Translations under genes and position numbers: made by a program
The notes under the pieces: generated by a model
Told to the model about the DNA's origin: nothing
What the model saw: only the letters and a program-made list of their open reading frames with translations
The model's database searches: none
Source: Micromonospora luteifusca
Lineage (GTDB): Bacteria > Actinomycetota > Actinomycetes > Mycobacteriales > Micromonosporaceae
NCBI RefSeq assembly: GCF_016907275.1
Contig: NZ_JAFBBP010000001.1
Location: 3,338,001 to 3,402,000, forward strand
DNA: 64,000 nt
Direction: 5' to 3'
In this document: positions 44,122 through 55,730 of the stretch, piece after piece
Position numbering within the stretch: position 1 is the stretch's first letter
Layout: the number at the start of each line of letters is the position of its first letter

Positions 44122-44219
44122 CCTCGGACCTGTCCTCCCACCGGCCACCAACAGCACGGTGATCGTCCGCAAACCCGCATCTCCACTCCTCCCGTCGCTG
44201 TGCCTCCGACACCGCTAAG

Positions 44220-44520
44220 TCGTGACCGGAGCAACGCCGGGTTGCCCCTCGGGGGCGACAACCTCACCAGACTGGCTCATCTTCGGCACGCACAGGCCCG
44301 CCACCCGTTCCGACGGCAGGCTCGACCAGGTCGGCGATGGATCGACACGCCATGCGGATTGTCGGCGGGCCGTCCGGCCGTGGCGGTGGCAGTTCGTGCA
44401 CGGGTGCGGCTACGACGATGTACGTGATCGTGGACAACCTGCAAGGGTGGCCCGGAACCGGGTCCAATCCTCCATCAACCCGACCCACATCGGACGTTCG
44501 CGGTCGGCGCACCAGCCCAC
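44220..44520 (+). pseudogene. IS630-type transposase remnant B
   Basis: TTMYVIVDNLQ (near 44405) followed in another frame by RVARNRVQSSINPTHIGRS corresponds to IYVILDNL...WAARNRVEL of IS630 transposases. It is more decayed than copy A and has no open frame across the domain. Confidence 0.5.
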
Positions 44521-44851
44521 CGATGCGGAGACTCAGCTCGGGATCGTGATCCGGTTCTCGATCGCGGCGGCGGCGATGTCGATGCGGTGCTGCGAGCCAG
44601 CCAGCTCCACCCCATCCACCAGCGCGTACGCGGCGTCCCGAGCGGAGGCCAGGTCGGGGCCGGTGGCCGTACCGCAGAGGACCCGGCCGCCGGCGGAGAG
44701 CAACGCGCCGTCGCTGGCCCGCCGGGCGGTGCCGGCGTGGATGATGCCCGGGCGGTCCGCACCGGTGATGACGTCACCGGTGTGCGGTGCGGCCGGGTAG
44801 CCGGGAGAGGCGAGCACCACGGTGACCGCGCTGCCGTCGCGCCATTGCAGC
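44220..44851. repeat. Right direct repeat (copy B) of the purD-IS630 unit
   Basis: Counterpart of 41633-42278, overlapping the functional 3' end of purD. It includes a second decayed transposase stretch (44220-44520). Confidence 0.75.
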
Positions 44852-45783
44852 GGCGGATGCTCGGCCAGCGTGCCGGTGGCCGCCGCATGCAGCAACCCAC
44901 CCAGCGGGGTCTCCAGCAACGCGAGCACGACCTGGGTCTCCGGGTCACCGAAGCGCGCGTTGAACTCGATCACCCGAGGGCCGGCTGCGGTGATCGCGAG
45001 CCCGACGTAGAGCAGGCCAGCAAACGGGGTACCCCGACGGCGCAACTCGGCCAGAGTGGGGTGGACCACGTCACGCATGACGTCGTCGACCAGGCCGGAC
45101 GGGGTCCAGGCCAGCGGTGCGTACGCTCCCATGCCGCCGGTGTTCGGCCCGGTGTCGCCGTCGCCGAGCCGCTTGAAGTCCTGAGCCGGCAGCAGCGGCA
45201 ATGCCGCCTCCCCGTCGGTGACCACGAAGAGGCTGACCTCAGGGCCGTCGAGGAACTCCTCGACCACGACCCGCCCACACTCGGCGGCGTGCGCCAACGC
45301 GGCAGACCGGTCGTCAGTCACCAACACGCCCTTGCCGGCGGCAAGACCGTCGTCCTTCACCACGTACGGGGCACCGAACTCGTCCAACGCCCGGGCGGTG
45401 CTCTCCTCGTCCGTGCAGACGTACGCGCGGGCGGTCGGCACGCCGGCGGCGGTCATCACGTCCTTGGCGAACGCCTTGGAACCCTCCAGCCGAGCGGCCT
45501 CACCAGAAGGGCCGAACACGGCGATCCCCTTGGCGCGTACCGCGTCGGCGACCCCGGCGACAAGCGGCGCCTCAGGCCCGATCACCACCAGGTCGGCAGC
45601 GGTCTCCACGGCCAACGCCGCCACCGCGGCTGGATCGGAAGCGTTCACGGCCCGCAACTCGGCAAGGCCGGCGATTCCAGGGTTACCCGGCGCAGCAACG
45701 AGCGTCGAAACAGCCGGATCGCTTACCAACCCGAGCGCGAGCGCATGCTCCCGCCCGCCACCACCCACCAAAAGAACCCGCAC
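44533..45783 (-). CDS. purD: Phosphoribosylamine-glycine ligase (GARS)
   Basis: A 416-residue ATP-grasp enzyme for step two of purine synthesis (PRA plus glycine to GAR). [19 protein letters not shown] begins the N-domain, ATP-grasp motifs include [16 protein letters not shown] and [18 protein letters not shown], and the metal-binding [13 protein letters not shown] box is near residue 285. The C-terminal ~85 residues are duplicated at 41956. The gene is full-length, so integration or duplication next to it preserved function. Confidence 0.97.
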   Translation of the reverse strand: MRVLLVGGGGREHALALGLVSDPAVSTLVAAPGNPGIAGLAELRAVNASDPAAVAALAVETAADLVVIGPEAPLVAGVADAVRAKGIAVFGPSGEAARLEGSKAFAKDVMTAAGVPTARAYVCTDEESTARALDEFGAPYVVKDDGLAAGKGVLVTDDRSAALAHAAECGRVVVEEFLDGPEVSLFVVTDGEAALPLLPAQDFKRLGDGDTGPNTGGMGAYAPLAWTPSGLVDDVMRDVVHPTLAELRRRGTPFAGLLYVGLAITAAGPRVIEFNARFGDPETQVVLALLETPLGGLLHAAATGTLAEHPPLQWRDGSAVTVVLASPGYPAAPHTGDVITGADRPGIIHAGTARRASDGALLSAGGRVLCGTATGPDLASARDAAYALVDGVELAGSQHRIDIAAAAIENRITIPS

Positions 45784-45817
45784 GACCCCGCATCCTACTG
45801 CCCACCGCCCCAGCCCA

Positions 45818-45878
45818 GTTGATCATGAGGTTATTGCCCGCGCAGCCGGCGTGTCGCCGCAATAACCTCATGATCAAC
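45818..45878. repeat. Intergenic palindromic element, copy 2
   Basis: Perfect 20-bp arms (45818-45837 and 45859-45878), the same sequence as copy 1, around a spacer that again contains CGGCGTGTCG. It lies between the purD start and the 3' end of the AbiEi-like gene; on the minus strand it follows that gene's stop codon and a C-rich tract (45879-45909). Confidence 0.9.
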
Positions 45879-45909
45879 GGTGGGGTGGGGGGTGGGGTGG
45901 GGTGGGGTG

Positions 45910-46839
45910 TTAGCGGCGGCGGGGGGCGGTCATTGCTTGACGGACGGTCCATGGGATGTAGTCGGGCCGGAGGGTGTCCGACCAGGTGAAACGAAGGACG
46001 GTCCAGCCGGCGTTGACCAAGCGATTCTGACGGCGTCGGTCGGCGAAGACCGCTTCCGGAACAGCATGGGGGCCACGACCGTCGGCCTCGGCGATGATCC
46101 GGGGACCACGTCAACCGAGATCGCCGACACCGAGCAGAAAGCCATCGTCGTCGCGGATCTCGAGTTGCAGTGCGTCAGGCGGCACTCCGCCGTCGACACA
46201 GCGGAGCCGGGCGCGCGTCTCAAGCGGCGACTGCGCCCGCCCATCCGACTCGGCCAGATAGCCACGAGCCGCGATCGCGCCGCGCCGCCCGCGGATGAGA
46301 CGCGGAACGGAGAGGAGGTCGTCGGTGGTTACGAGCCCACGATTCAACGCCGAGTCCAGCACGCTGACCGCCGAGAAACGATCAACTCGCAGGATCAGGT
46401 CGGCAAGGGTACGCAGCGGCTCGGTAGCGGTGATTCCGCCCACCCGGACAAGGTGCTCGGGCGGGATGACCAACTGATGGACCACCACCTCCGGATGGGC
46501 AAGGTGGGCCCGCCTGGCGATCGGACCAGGCACCGACAGTTCGATGACCTCGCTGCCCCGTAGCCCAGCCAGCCCGTGCAGTTCGGCGGCCGTCGCGAGC
46601 ACTGCGGTGGCCGCAGGGCCGAAGGAAGCTACCGCCGCCCTGATCCGCGCTCGTCGGGGCACCCCGTCGTACAGGTCGGCGTCCACGAGATAACTGCCAC
46701 GCGCCACGACCCGCCACCGACCAGCCCTGCAGAGCCGTTGCACCTCGTGCGTGCTGAGGCCGGCGGCTCGCGCCTGCCTGATCGTCACAATCCCGTCGCG
46801 GGCGGCCGCGACCCGCCGCACAACGTCCAAGGCATCCAC
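45910..46839 (-). pseudogene. AbiEi-antitoxin-like/DUF559 protein interrupted by a TGA codon
   Basis: The reading from GTG 46839 has an N-terminal winged-helix domain (ARDGIVTIRQARAAGLSTHEVQRLCRAGRWRVVARG) of the AbiEi antitoxin type. It stops at TGA 46111-46113 after DGFLLGVGDLG. The same frame continues for 66 codons with RGPRIIAEADGR, AVFADRRRQNRLVNAGWTVLRFTW and IPWTVRQAM to TAA 45910, completing a Vsr/DUF559 endonuclease-like domain. The stop stands where homologues have Trp (TGG to TGA). The product is a 242-residue fragment lacking the nuclease end. No toxin gene is adjacent. Confidence 0.75.
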
Positions 46840-46929
46840 CCGGCCACCCTGGCCGAACCCAAAGCCTGAAACCCCCCCCTGTGGACAACCACCCGGCGCC
46901 TGTGGATAACCCAGCGGACGGCACGCATC

Positions 46930-46984
46930 GATCATGGAGTTATAGCCACGACACGCCGCAGCGAGTGGCTATAACTCCATGATC
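46930..46984. repeat. Intergenic palindromic element, copy 3 (variant)
   Basis: Perfect 20-bp arms GATCATGGAGTTATAGCCAC (46930-46949) and complement (46965-46984). The arms differ from copies 1 and 2 at compensating positions on both sides, and the spacer carries the reverse complement of CGGCGTGTCG. It lies downstream of purA after a C-rich tract. Confidence 0.9.
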
Positions 46985-47038
46985 AACGCGAGTGGGGGTG
47001 GGGTGGGGTGGGGTGGGGGTGGGGGTGGGGCAGCGGTG

Positions 47039-49508
<2,470 letters not shown>

Positions 49509-49605
49509 CCCCTGGGCTGCGCCGAGCGGGCGGGCCTCGTCTGCGCCGACAGCCCTTCGGGGGCGGATGGGGCCTATCCTCGCAGGAGGACTGGGGAGGG
49601 CCGTA

Positions 49606-51846
49606 ATGGACGAGAACGCCGACCGGGCGCAGATGCACGGCCAGCAGCCGGTGCCAGAGCGGGACGTGGAGCCGCTGTGGCCACCGGATCCGGCCGACCG
49701 GGGCGCGGGTAACGCCGTACCGCCCTGGGCGGCGGTCGCCCATCAGCAGGGTGCGCCGTCGCCGGTATCGCCTGGGCCGGTGACACCGCCGGTGGCCGCG
49801 CCGTCGACTGGCCGACCGCCGGTTCCCGGGCAACCCGGGGCCCCGGCCCAGCCGCCGCCTTCTCCGTCCGACTACCCGTCGCTCACCGGTGCCGTCCCGC
49901 CGCCCGGGGGCTGGGGTGTCAGCGGCCCGTCCGGCAACGTGTCGGGCTGGGCGCCGCCGCAGCCGAGTTGGCCACCGCCGGCCGCGCCAGCCGCCGCCTC
50001 GACACCGCCCGCGCCACCGGCAACCGGCACGCCACCCGCGCCACCGGCAACGGGCACGCCACCGGCGAACGGCACGCCGCCCGCGCGGCCGGCGGTCGGT
50101 GCTCCCGAGAGCGCCGGCGGCCCAGGTGGCACCGGGATCCCCGCCTCGCCGACGAGCGCTGCGGCATCGAACACCGCCCCCGCGCCGACGGACCGTCAAC
50201 CGGAGGCGGCACGCGGCGCGACAGGCACCGCGGCCGGGGCTGACCAGGTGCAGACCGGTGGTCGGGGTGCGAACGCCGTCCCACCGATCCCACCGGGTGG
50301 CGTCGACCTGGACCTGCCGTTCACCCTGGACCATCCCACCGCAGCCGACACGCCCGCCGACCGCCCGACCGGCGCGGGCGCTGCCTCGGCAGACTCCGCG
50401 ACGGCCGGATCGGCGCCTCAGCCTGGCGGGACCGGGGAGGACGGGGCCGTCGGCGGAGCGGCGCGGCCGGCCAGCGAGTCGCCGTGGGCGCAGCCGCCGC
50501 AACGCCCCGCTGGGACGCCCGCACCGGCCCACGACGAGGCCGCCACCGCGACGCCCCCGCTCCCCGCCCCGCCCGGGCCCTTCCCGCCGCACGTCGGCCC
50601 TGGGCCTGTGCACCCCGGTCCGTCGTTCACCCCGATGATCCCTGGTCAGGCCGGCCCTGGGCACATCCCGCCCCCGCCAGACCTGACCCAGTTCAACAAT
50701 CTGCCGCAGCAGCCTCCCGCGCAGGCCGGGCCGGCGACCCCACCGCCCGGGCCGTTTCCGCCGTCGCCGGGTTGGTACCCGCCGCCGTGGCAGCAGGGCC
50801 CGGCCGGTGTCCCGCCCGGGCAGCCTTATCCGGAGGCCGAGGGAGTGACCCGGGTGCCCGCCGCCGGGTATCCGGAGGCCCCCGCGTATCCGGACGCGAG
50901 TTGGACACCGGAGGCCCCAGCGGTACCGACGGCCGAGGACTTCAGCCGGCGTCGGCAGGTCCGACCCGCCGATCCGGTGGCCACCACGGGTGTTCGCGCG
51001 GTGGTCAACAAGATGGGCCTGCTGCGGCTCGCGCCCGGTCGGCACGAGCAGGAGCGCAAGCGGGACATCGAGATGGTGCGCCGCAACTTCGGCGGGCTGC
51101 GGCAGGTGACCGTGGTCAACCCGAAGGGCGGAGCCGGTAAGACGGTGGCCATCCTGCTGCTCGCGATGACGTTCGGCCAGAAGCGCGGTGGCTACGTGCT
51201 GGCCTGGGACAACAACGAGACCCAGGGCACCCTCGGGATGCGCGCCCAGCAGGATTTCCACTCCCGCACGGTGCGGGACATGCTGCGTGACCTCGGCCAG
51301 TTCCAGGGCGCGCAGGGCCGGGTCGGTGACCTGTCGCAGTACGTCCGCTCGCAGGGCGAGGGAATGTTCGACGTGTTGGCCTCGGACGAGTCGGCCACCG
51401 GTGGCGAGATGCTGACCGCCGCCGCGTTCGCCGAGATCCGCGAGGTGGTCAGCCGGTTCTACAAGTTGATTTTCGTGGACACCGGCAACAACGTCCGGGC
51501 GCAGAACTGGCAGGCCTCGATGGACGCCACCGATCAGTTGGTGGTCACCATGTCGGCTCGTAACGACTCGGCGGAGACCGCCGCCCGGATGCTCGACCAT
51601 CTGGAGCAGAGCGGCCGGCAACGGCTGGTCCGCCAGGCCGTGACGGTGGTGTCGATGCCGCCGTCCCGTAAGGAGATCGACCTGCCGGCCATCCAGGAGC
51701 ACTTCGCGGCCCGCACCCGGGCGGTGCTGCTGGCCCCGTACGAGCGGCTCATCGACAGTGGCGAGCCGATCCGGTACGGCGGGCTGTCCTCGGCCACCCG
51801 CGATGCCTGGCTGAAGATCGCCGCAGCAGTCGCCGAAGGGCTGTAA
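49606..51846 (+). CDS. MinD/ParA-like ATPase with a very long proline-rich N-terminus (EspI-like layout)
   Basis: 746 residues. The first ~470 are low-complexity Pro/Ala/Gly/Thr, including TPPAPPATG repeats near residues 140-165. The C-terminal ~250 form a SIMIBI ATPase: deviant Walker A VNPKGGAGKT (506-513), a FVDTGNN switch and a NDSAETAARMLDHL region. The architecture recalls mycobacterial EspI and related type-VII-secretion or polar ATPases; no ESX gene is present here. GGGAGGG precedes the ATG. A role in polar growth or secretion is inference. Confidence 0.8.
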   Translation: MDENADRAQMHGQQPVPERDVEPLWPPDPADRGAGNAVPPWAAVAHQQGAPSPVSPGPVTPPVAAPSTGRPPVPGQPGAPAQPPPSPSDYPSLTGAVPPPGGWGVSGPSGNVSGWAPPQPSWPPPAAPAAASTPPAPPATGTPPAPPATGTPPANGTPPARPAVGAPESAGGPGGTGIPASPTSAAASNTAPAPTDRQPEAARGATGTAAGADQVQTGGRGANAVPPIPPGGVDLDLPFTLDHPTAADTPADRPTGAGAASADSATAGSAPQPGGTGEDGAVGGAARPASESPWAQPPQRPAGTPAPAHDEAATATPPLPAPPGPFPPHVGPGPVHPGPSFTPMIPGQAGPGHIPPPPDLTQFNNLPQQPPAQAGPATPPPGPFPPSPGWYPPPWQQGPAGVPPGQPYPEAEGVTRVPAAGYPEAPAYPDASWTPEAPAVPTAEDFSRRRQVRPADPVATTGVRAVVNKMGLLRLAPGRHEQERKRDIEMVRRNFGGLRQVTVVNPKGGAGKTVAILLLAMTFGQKRGGYVLAWDNNETQGTLGMRAQQDFHSRTVRDMLRDLGQFQGAQGRVGDLSQYVRSQGEGMFDVLASDESATGGEMLTAAAFAEIREVVSRFYKLIFVDTGNNVRAQNWQASMDATDQLVVTMSARNDSAETAARMLDHLEQSGRQRLVRQAVTVVSMPPSRKEIDLPAIQEHFAARTRAVLLAPYERLIDSGEPIRYGGLSSATRDAWLKIAAAVAEGL

Positions 51847-51850
51847 CCCG

Positions 51851-51884
51851 CCGACGGCCGGCCCGGAGTCGGGCCGGCCGTCGG
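51851..51884. terminator. Bidirectional terminator
   Basis: A perfect 15-bp stem (CCGACGGCCGGCCCG / CGGGCCGGCCGTCGG, loop GAGT) between the MinD-like gene and the convergent DUF3151 gene. Confidence 0.85.
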
Positions 51885-51891
51885 AGCGGGG

Positions 51892-52320
51892 TCAGTTGCT
51901 GGCCAGCGCGTCCGCGGCTTCCGGGTCGCAGTCACGCAGGAACTGGGCACAGCGGGCCGCCTCGTCGGCCTCGCCGATCTCGTCAGCGGCCCGGGACAGC
52001 ACGTAGAGGCAGCGGAGGAAGCCCCGGTTGGGCTCGTGCGACCAGGGCACCGGCCCGTGCCCCTTCCAGCCGCTGCGGCGCAACTGGTCGAGGCCACGGT
52101 GGTAGCCAGTGCGTGCGTAGGCGTACGCCGTCACCACCTGGCCCTGGGCGAACGACCGGGCCGCGAGCTCGGCCCAGCCCGCGCTGTAGGTCGGGAAGCC
52201 GGCCGCCACGCTGGCGAACGCCTCATCGGTGCCAGCCTCGTCGGCGGCGGCCAGGGCGGCGTCGGCCTCGTCGTTCGCGGGCAGGCGGGTGGCCGGTGGC
52301 TCTGGCAAAAGGTTCTGCAT
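51892..52320 (-). CDS. DUF3151 domain protein
   Basis: A 142-residue actinobacterial protein recognised by MQNLLPEPPATRLP at the start and YAYARTGYHRGLDQLRRSGWKGHGPVPW in the middle, with GFLRCLYVLSRAADEIGEADEAARC resembling a TPR-like helical pair. The function is unknown. It is usually found near fba, as here, with only the LOG gene between. ATG 52320 matches the conserved start. Confidence 0.85.
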   Translation of the reverse strand: MQNLLPEPPATRLPANDEADAALAAADEAGTDEAFASVAAGFPTYSAGWAELAARSFAQGQVVTAYAYARTGYHRGLDQLRRSGWKGHGPVPWSHEPNRGFLRCLYVLSRAADEIGEADEAARCAQFLRDCDPEAADALASN

Positions 52321-52476
52321 CGCCCCATTCAACCCGCTGGACAGGGCGACACGCGAGCGGGTCGGCCGACGCGTCCGGCTGAACGGCTGAGGAGTTGGTC
52401 ACGCCTGCGGCCTATGCCGCCGCCAGGTGTTTTCCACTACAACTAATGGTCCGGAGCCTCCCCAGGAACCGGTAAG

Positions 52477-52510
52477 CAGGAGCCCGGTGGCCATGGCCAC
52501 CGGGCTCCTG
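52477..52510. repeat. 34-bp perfect palindrome between divergent genes
   Basis: CAGGAGCCCGGTGGCCA and its exact complement meet with no loop at CCATGG; AACCG/CGGTT extends it outward imperfectly. It lies 156 bases from the DUF3151 start and 58 bases before the LOG gene start, where a terminator is not expected. Confidence 0.7.
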
Positions 52511-52568
52511 TCGGTTGCACCCCAGGGCCGAGGTTTGACCGGCCCCGGCGGACGGGCAGGATGGCCCG

Positions 52569-53762
52569 GTGCCGACCCCACCTCCAGCGGATGTCATCGA
52601 GCCGCAGCTGCACACCGACGAGATCCAGACGCGCGACGAGTTCGATCGACAGTTGGCCACCGGCCGACTGACCGGGCTCACCGTGCAGGGCCTGCGCCTC
52701 GACCTGGCGCCGGTGCCCGACCTGACCGGCGTGGAGGTCGCCGGCACCCTCTTCGTGGGCTGCCGGTTCGCCTCCCGGGACGTCGGGGCCGACCTGGTCC
52801 GGCGTGGTGCGAACGTGGTGCCACCGTTCTCGGGGCTGCCGTACCCGACCCAGCCTGCGCACCTCTACACCCCGGAGGACCTGGCCGCCGGGTTCGCCGA
52901 GGGCGGGTTCACCGGGATGTACGACACCCGGGTGTACGACCACTACCGGGCGCACGGGGGTGCGCTGCCGGACGTCAAGGAGGCGCTGGGTCAGCGGCTG
53001 CACGACCACGGCGTGGACAACGCGCTGGCCGACGCCACCCGGGTCTGGCTGGCCCGACACGGGCCGCAGTCGGTGGTGGGCATCATGGGTGGGCACGCCG
53101 TGCGGCGCGGCAGCCCGGCGTACCGGATGGCCGCCGTGCTGGGTTGGGAGCTGGCGCGGGCCGACCGGCTGGTGGTGACCGGCGGCGGTCCCGGGGTGAT
53201 GGAGGCGGCGAACCTCGGTGCCTACCTGGCGGATCGCTCGGCGACCGAGTTGACCGAGGCGATCGACCTACTGGCCACCGCGCCCGACTTCACCGACCAC
53301 CACCGCTACACGGCCACCGCGCTGGAGGTGCGACAGCGGTACGCGGGCGTGCCCCGGCCGCGCGGCGCCGACCTCGGTTGGGCGCGGGCCGGCGGGCTGG
53401 CCATCCCGACCTGGCTGTACGGGCACGAACCGGCGAACCTGTTTGCCGGGCGGATCGCCAAGTACTTCTCGAACGCCATCCGGGAGGACACCATCCTGCG
53501 ACTCGCCCGGGGCGGCATCGTCTTCGCCCCGGGTCGGGCGGGCACGGTGCAGGAGGTGTTCCAGGCGGCCACCAAGACCTATTACGGCACCGACGGCGCC
53601 AGCGGCGCGTACATCTTCCTGGACCGTGACTACTGGACCCGGGAGCTGCCGGTGGAGGCGTTGTTGCGTCCGCTGCTGGCCGCGTCCCCGTTCGGTGACC
53701 TGTCCTCGACGATCCACCTCACCGACGACGTACGCGAAGCCGTCCGCCTGCTGACGACCTGA
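52569..53762 (+). CDS. LOG-family Rossmann protein
   Basis: A 397-residue protein whose C-terminal two-thirds has the lysine-decarboxylase-like/LOG fold: IMGGHAVRRGSPAYRMAAVLG, VTGGGPGVMEAANLGAYLAD and APGRAGTVQEVFQAA, which correspond to the family's GGGxxGxMxA and PGGxGTxxE motifs. LOG enzymes are nucleotide 5'-monophosphate phosphoribohydrolases; this long subfamily is uncharacterised. The GTG at 52569 lacks a ribosome site; CAGGAT six bases upstream may be a -10 (leaderless). Confidence 0.8.
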   Translation: MPTPPPADVIEPQLHTDEIQTRDEFDRQLATGRLTGLTVQGLRLDLAPVPDLTGVEVAGTLFVGCRFASRDVGADLVRRGANVVPPFSGLPYPTQPAHLYTPEDLAAGFAEGGFTGMYDTRVYDHYRAHGGALPDVKEALGQRLHDHGVDNALADATRVWLARHGPQSVVGIMGGHAVRRGSPAYRMAAVLGWELARADRLVVTGGGPGVMEAANLGAYLADRSATELTEAIDLLATAPDFTDHHRYTATALEVRQRYAGVPRPRGADLGWARAGGLAIPTWLYGHEPANLFAGRIAKYFSNAIREDTILRLARGGIVFAPGRAGTVQEVFQAATKTYYGTDGASGAYIFLDRDYWTRELPVEALLRPLLAASPFGDLSSTIHLTDDVREAVRLLTT

Positions 53763-53816
53763 ACAACGACGACGGCCGGCTCCCCGTGCGGGGAACCGGC
53801 CGTCGGTGGGACGTTG

Positions 53817-53819
<3 letters not shown>
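53762..53819. terminator. Bidirectional terminator
   Basis: GACGGCCGG-C-TCCCC (53771-53785) pairs with GGGGA-A-CCGGCCGTC (53790-53804), and outer AACAACG/CGTTGTT extends the stem. It separates the LOG gene and fba. Confidence 0.85.
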
Positions 53820-54842
<1,023 letters not shown>

Positions 54843-54985
54843 GTGATGCGCTCCTTACTTACCACTCTCGGCCGTGCTGGCCGCTGTTGTTCATTCGTGC
54901 GCCGGACCGCTCTGTCCTCCGCCCGGCAGTATCCCGCAGGTGCGGTGCGCCGGAAAAACCGACCCGGGTGCTGGCCGGGATCCAG

Positions 54986-55360
54986 TCACCGGTCGTCCGG
55001 CACGATGACACTGATCAGCCAGGTGACCACAGTCATCACGATCGCTCCCCAGAACGCCGCCCAGAAACCGTCCACCTCGAACGGCAGGTCGAGCCCGCGG
55101 GCGATCCGGTCGGTCAGCAGGAACAGCAGAGCATTGACCACCAGTGCGAACAGACCCAGGGTCAGCAGGTAGAACACGCATCCGACGACTTTGATCACCG
55201 GCTTGAGCACCGCGTTGATCACACCGAAGATCAGTGCCACCACGATCAGGGTGAGGACGGTGTTTCCACCCGAGCGGCCGTGCACGTCGACCCCGGGCAC
55301 GATGAGCGTGGTTATCCACAACGCGACCGCGGTGATCGCCAGTCGAATGAGGAAGCCCAC
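54986..55360 (-). CDS. Phage-holin-family (superfamily IV) membrane protein
   Basis: A 124-residue protein with four hydrophobic helices (FLIRLAITAVALWITTLIVPG, TVLTLIVVALIFGVINAVLKPV, FYLLTLGLFALVVNALLFLLT, FWAAFWGAIVMTVVTWLISV). This is the chromosomal 'phage holin family' common in bacteria, not evidence of a prophage. GTG 55360 lies behind CAGGATGGTGCC, either a ribosome site or a leaderless promoter. The function is unknown. Confidence 0.85.
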   Translation of the reverse strand: MGFLIRLAITAVALWITTLIVPGVDVHGRSGGNTVLTLIVVALIFGVINAVLKPVIKVVGCVFYLLTLGLFALVVNALLFLLTDRIARGLDLPFEVDGFWAAFWGAIVMTVVTWLISVIVPDDR

Positions 55361-55484
55361 GGCACCATCCTGGCATCGGGTTGCGTCGCCGAGGGCTGAT
55401 TCCGCCCACTCCACTTCCGGGCGCGGTGCCGACCCAGCCCGTACGGTGGGTGGGAACCGTGCCCCGAGACCCCCGGGAGGAACC

Positions 55485-55697
55485 ATGGGTCAGCCCGATG
55501 AGGAGTTCACCCCCGGCGACCACCTCGCCCCGGACGAACGTGACCCCGAGGCCGACCCGGCCGACGCTGCCGAGCAGGCCGCGGTGGCCGGCCCGGCCGA
55601 CACCGACAGCGAGCCGCACCGCGGCCTGGAGGTCGACGACTGGGACGCCATGGAGCAGGCCCGGGTGGTCACCGTGGACGAGGACGACTACCGCTGA
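55485..55697 (+). CDS. Small acidic protein of unknown function
   Basis: A 70-residue, strongly acidic protein (MGQPDEEFTPGDHL...) with the conserved-looking C-terminus LEVDDWDAMEQARVVTVDEDDYR. An excellent GGGAGG ribosome site supports it as a real gene. No family is recognised. Confidence 0.65.
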   Translation: MGQPDEEFTPGDHLAPDERDPEADPADAAEQAAVAGPADTDSEPHRGLEVDDWDAMEQARVVTVDEDDYR

Positions 55698-55730
55698 CCC
55701 CGTCGCAGGGTCGACTGCCCGCCTCGTGCC

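Noticed and set aside
46985..47038. G-rich run as an assembly artefact
   Set aside because: Similar runs recur after three other stop codons in a consistent strand-aware position beside palindromes, so they look like real features.
54986..55360. Prophage signal from a 'holin'
   Set aside because: This holin superfamily is a common chromosomal membrane protein; no endolysin, portal or integrase gene is nearby.
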